Assembly (NCBI GenBank): GCA_027491845.1
Contig: JAOZGF010000272.1
Span: 1-8,397, forward strand
Length of the DNA: 8,397 bases
Direction: 5' to 3'
DNA from: Thermoproteota archaeon
GTDB taxonomy: Archaea > Korarchaeota > JAOZGF01
The position numbers were made by a program, and so were the translations under genes. Of the stretch, positions 6,063 to 8,397 are shown piece after piece. The notes beneath the pieces were generated by a model. It was not told the origin of the DNA and made no database searches. It was given only the letters and a program-made list of their open reading frames with translations. Each line of letters begins with the position of its first letter. The first letter of the stretch is position 1.

Positions 6063-7629
6063 TTATTTTCCTTAAAAACCTCAATAATTGGCTCAGCACA
6101 CCCTCGCTTTCACTTTCAACTTCTAACTCCATTTTTTTCTTAATCACTTGGAAGCTGAAGTCCTGTGTTGCAAGGTGTCTCTTGTTACAACTATCTAAAT
6201 AGCTTATTTTGAAGGATAAATTGTGTTTTCCTGTTGAAACACCGTCTTTCACCTTGAAAGTTATTTCTATTGGTGCTGGATCGTCAGGCGCTACGGATCC
6301 AACATATAAATAGGGTTTTCCCTCTATCGCAGGGGACTCCATTGTTATTTCCAAGAATTCGGCGCTGTCTCTACCTATAACTAACACGTCAGCTTGAAAC
6401 GTTACTGTTGATCCTGGAAATATTTCTTTTTCAACGATGGCTTGGTTTATGAGTTTCACGTTGATAAAGCTTTCCACTTTAAATGAAAAGCTGCTTGATT
6501 CTTCATATCTTTCTCCTTCTTCATCTTCGTACTTGATCTTTATCTCGCACTGATGCGACCCTGGTTTGGCGTTTCCTTCAGCGTAGGCCTTGAGAGAGAA
6601 AGCCTTTGTTTTGTGTTTTGGCAGGGAGCCAATGAATTTCTTGTTTAGGTCCAAGAAGGAGATTTCTTTTGATGAAAATCGAAGGGTTACCTCAACGTTC
6701 TTAGCTGTCTTGTCTCCTTCATTGGTTAACTCTATTTCCACGTGAAATGTTTCGCCTGGCTGAATTGTTGAGCCAACTTTGAAGCTTTTAACAAGAACCT
6801 TTGGTTTCTTCCTTATTAGGCTTTCAATTAGGAAGCCTAAATACGTTTCTTTTGTCCTGGTTACACCATACATGTCCCTGTACCTTACTTGGACAATAAT
6901 TTTCACTGTTTTTCCCCCTGTGTTCTCCTGTACGGCGATTTTGAATGGAATTGAAAAGCAATCGTTTTTTTCTAGTTTGCTTAACTTATAGCTTGAAAGG
7001 TCGGTTAGTATTTCTCCCAGTGATTGAGGTGAGATTTGAGCTGAAACCTGTAGGCTGTAAACAGGACTATCACCTAGGTTGTAGAGGCGCAGGTAAACGT
7101 TGTTTATTTTTCCTTCATAAAGCTTCCTCTCGCTTGTCTCCACCCTGACGAAGGATTTTCCTCTAACTCTCACAAGTATTTTTGTTTCAAGGGAATCCTC
7201 TATCCAGACAGGTGGCCTGCCTGGCCTGTCTTCAACTTCTAACTCGTACTCTAAAGTTAAATTTAATTCATAGACCCCTTCAGCCGGGCTACCTATGTTT
7301 AGACAGTACTCAATGGTTGTTAATTCCCCTGGGTTAAGCAGTTTCCCGTAGCTGATTAACTCTTCATTTGTTTTGCCAGTTACGTCATAGAAAGGCTCGA
7401 TGATCCATAGCTTGGATGTAAGCCCCCTTATTCTGTGACTATAAAGACTCTGGATTTCAATTATTAGTCTAGCCTCATTTTCTCCTGCTGAGATTTCAGC
7501 CGGATCACTTACGCTCCCCCATATAACCCTTTTAACAGCCAAATACTTTACTTTCCCACTTGTCTGAAGTCCAAGCGAAAAAACCGTTGACGTTAGAAGT
7601 AGAGTTAAAAGTATGGGTTTCCTATTCAT
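6046..7629 (-). CDS. Secreted multi-domain protein with CARDB/S-layer-like beta domains
   Basis: From ATG 7629 the protein has 527 residues. MNRK and a hydrophobic stretch (PILLTLLLTSTVFSLGL) form a Sec signal or N-terminal anchor without a lipobox. About four beta-rich modules of roughly 110 residues follow (near 25-155, 160-270, 276-386 and 388-497). The third, PKVLVKSFKVGSTIQPGETF and onward with LTNEGDKTAKNVEV, is the clearest CARDB/NEW3-like fold, as in archaeal COG1361 proteins. The tail is acidic and then amphipathic (LLRFLRKIIGLEP), without a C-terminal membrane helix. Four cysteines (about 109, 224, 361, 481) are spread over the chain. An in-frame TTG at 7713 would add 28 residues ahead of the signal, but has no ribosome site; ATG 7629 has AGGGTG close upstream. 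Similar proteins are often encoded beside MacB-type permeases in archaea and may act as the outside partner of the transporter. First gene of the operon. Confidence 0.78.
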   Translation of the reverse strand: MNRKPILLTLLLTSTVFSLGLQTSGKVKYLAVKRVIWGSVSDPAEISAGENEARLIIEIQSLYSHRIRGLTSKLWIIEPFYDVTGKTNEELISYGKLLNPGELTTIEYCLNIGSPAEGVYELNLTLEYELEVEDRPGRPPVWIEDSLETKILVRVRGKSFVRVETSERKLYEGKINNVYLRLYNLGDSPVYSLQVSAQISPQSLGEILTDLSSYKLSKLEKNDCFSIPFKIAVQENTGGKTVKIIVQVRYRDMYGVTRTKETYLGFLIESLIRKKPKVLVKSFKVGSTIQPGETFHVEIELTNEGDKTAKNVEVTLRFSSKEISFLDLNKKFIGSLPKHKTKAFSLKAYAEGNAKPGSHQCEIKIKYEDEEGERYEESSSFSFKVESFINVKLINQAIVEKEIFPGSTVTFQADVLVIGRDSAEFLEITMESPAIEGKPYLYVGSVAPDDPAPIEITFKVKDGVSTGKHNLSFKISYLDSCNKRHLATQDFSFQVIKKKMELEVESESEGVLSQLLRFLRKIIGLEP

Positions 7630-7752
7630 AATAGCACCCTGAACCCATGTTTCAAACCTTAACAAAAAATAGTTTTTCCACCAATTAAATGTGAATGCTT
7701 TCCCTTTTTTCAATTCTTTTAGGGATACAGGTAAAGTCGGCCGGGTGGTTGC
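7630..7752. promoter_or_regulatory. Divergent promoter region between the secreted-protein operon and the FAD reductase
   Basis: A 123-bp gap holding the starts of two divergent transcripts. On the minus strand GGAAAAACTATTTTTTG near 7657-7673 is a weak BRE/TATA-like candidate about 30-40 nt before ATG 7629. No convincing TATA element is seen for the plus-strand gene. The ribosome site for the latter is probably GGGTGG at 7743-7748. The minus-strand reading frame continues through part of this gap but looks non-coding. Confidence 0.35.
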
Positions 7753-8397
7753 GTGGTGAATGTTAAAATCGTTGGTGGAGGAATAGCAGGTTTAACCTGT
7801 GCAATTGAACTTTCCAAGAGAGGTGTAGAGTGCATTGTTTTTGACGAGGGAAAAGGAAGGGTCAAGCAAGCTCAGGGGGTTTCTCCTTTTTTTGGCATGC
7901 TTCCAACACCTTATAAGTTCATTAAGCCTGCCTCGTTAATTAATAGGGTGGTTTTTCAAAGTGCTAATCACGTTGTTGAGGTTAATGGGGTTAGAGGCCT
8001 GGTTTTCCTTAGGGGAACCAAGAACTCCATTGAAAACCAGCTGTACAGTGAGGCCTTAAGAAGGGGCATTACCGTTGTGAGGGAGAGGATTAGAAAAATC
8101 CCTGATGCAAATTACGTTGTAGCGGCAGACGGCTTTAACTCGGTCATCAGGAGAAGACTTCTTGGAAAACGTGTTAAATTGGCTATGGCTGTCGTGGGAG
8201 ACTGTGAAGGTAGTTTTGAGGAAGGCAAGGTTAACGTTTTCTTTAACAACAGGTACTCGCCTCAAGCTTACTCCTATGTCCTTCCCTACTCGAAAGACAG
8301 GGCGACAGCGGCCATAATATATCCTTTTCCCCCTAAGCCTTTGGTCTTCAAGTACTGGGAGAAATTCAAACAAGAAAAACTCTGCGATTGCAGGGTT
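7753..8397 (+). CDS. FAD-dependent oxidoreductase, geranylgeranyl-reductase type (3' end outside window)
   Basis: The frame is open for 215 codons to the window edge, with an in-frame TAA at 7732. It begins VVNVKIVGGGIAGLTCAIEL, a dinucleotide-binding Rossmann motif (G8, G10, G13) for FAD, followed by the acidic end of strand two in IVFDE. VVAADGFNSVIRRRLLG near 125-141 matches the second FAD-contacting segment of the GR2/para-hydroxybenzoate-hydroxylase-like group. AYSYVLPYSKDRATAAIIYP resembles the G(Y/W)xxxFP segment of archaeal geranylgeranyl reductases, which saturate isoprenoid chains of membrane lipids or quinones at the membrane. The region after the first Rossmann motif (RVKQAQGVSPFFGMLPTP) departs from the usual form of that family, so another flavin-dependent substrate is possible. 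Start is GTG 7753 or GTG 7756; GGGTGG at 7743-7748 suits the latter slightly better. Usual length is about 370-450 residues, so roughly half is seen. It is divergent from the transporter operon. Confidence 0.82.
   Translation, partial: MVNVKIVGGGIAGLTCAIELSKRGVECIVFDEGKGRVKQAQGVSPFFGMLPTPYKFIKPASLINRVVFQSANHVVEVNGVRGLVFLRGTKNSIENQLYSEALRRGITVVRERIRKIPDANYVVAADGFNSVIRRRLLGKRVKLAMAVVGDCEGSFEEGKVNVFFNNRYSPQAYSYVLPYSKDRATAAIIYPFPPKPLVFKYWEKFKQEKLCDCRV

Noticed and set aside
7630..7713. A 28-residue N-terminal extension of the secreted protein beginning at TTG 7713
   Set aside because: It has no ribosome site, places 28 residues before an ordinary signal sequence, and the ATG at 7629 has AGGGTG close upstream.

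Overview
This AT-rich window carries 9 protein genes, two of them cut by the window edges, and no RNA gene, CRISPR array or mobile element. It looks archaeal. It has a Roadblock/LC7 plus small-GTPase cluster, a MfnD/PylC-type ATP-grasp ligase, a secreted protein of CARDB-like beta-domains beside an FtsX/MacB-type permease, a geranylgeranyl-reductase-type flavoprotein, and short A/T-rich stretches resembling BRE/TATA elements upstream of genes. GTG and TTG starts behind clear Shine-Dalgarno sequences are common. The mix suggests an anaerobic Thermoproteota (for example Bathyarchaeia-like) or related lineage. That placement is inference, and no 16S gene is present to confirm it.

Layout. (1) Positions 2-703, + strand: the C-terminal half of an APC-family amino-acid permease, whose stop overlaps the convergent next gene. 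(2) Positions 700-2749, - strand: an apparent operon read right to left as Roadblock protein, COG2229-type small GTPase, second Roadblock protein, then a minimal nucleotidyltransferase. (3) A 204-bp divergent promoter region at 2750-2953. (4) Positions 2954-3688, + strand: a third Roadblock-like protein with an acidic linker and a C-terminal winged-helix-like domain. (5) Positions 3706-7629, - strand: a tight three-gene operon read right to left as secreted beta-domain protein, MacB/FtsX-type ABC permease, and ATP-grasp ligase. (6) A 123-bp divergent gap at 7630-7752. (7) Positions 7753-8397, + strand: the N-terminal part of an FAD-dependent reductase of the geranylgeranyl-reductase type, cut by the right edge.

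How the genes may work together. The GTPase lies between two Roadblock proteins, with a third on the other side of a shared promoter region. This suggests a small regulatory GTPase switch comparable in logic to bacterial MglA/MglB and eukaryotic Rag/Ragulator, possibly reading out through the winged-helix Roadblock protein and the linked nucleotidyltransferase. The second operon links an extracytoplasmic protein to a mechanotransmission-type ABC permease with no ATPase gene nearby, and to a ligase whose closest recognised relatives make tyramine-glutamate (methanofuran) or lysine-ornithine conjugates. The functional link between ligase and permease is unproven.
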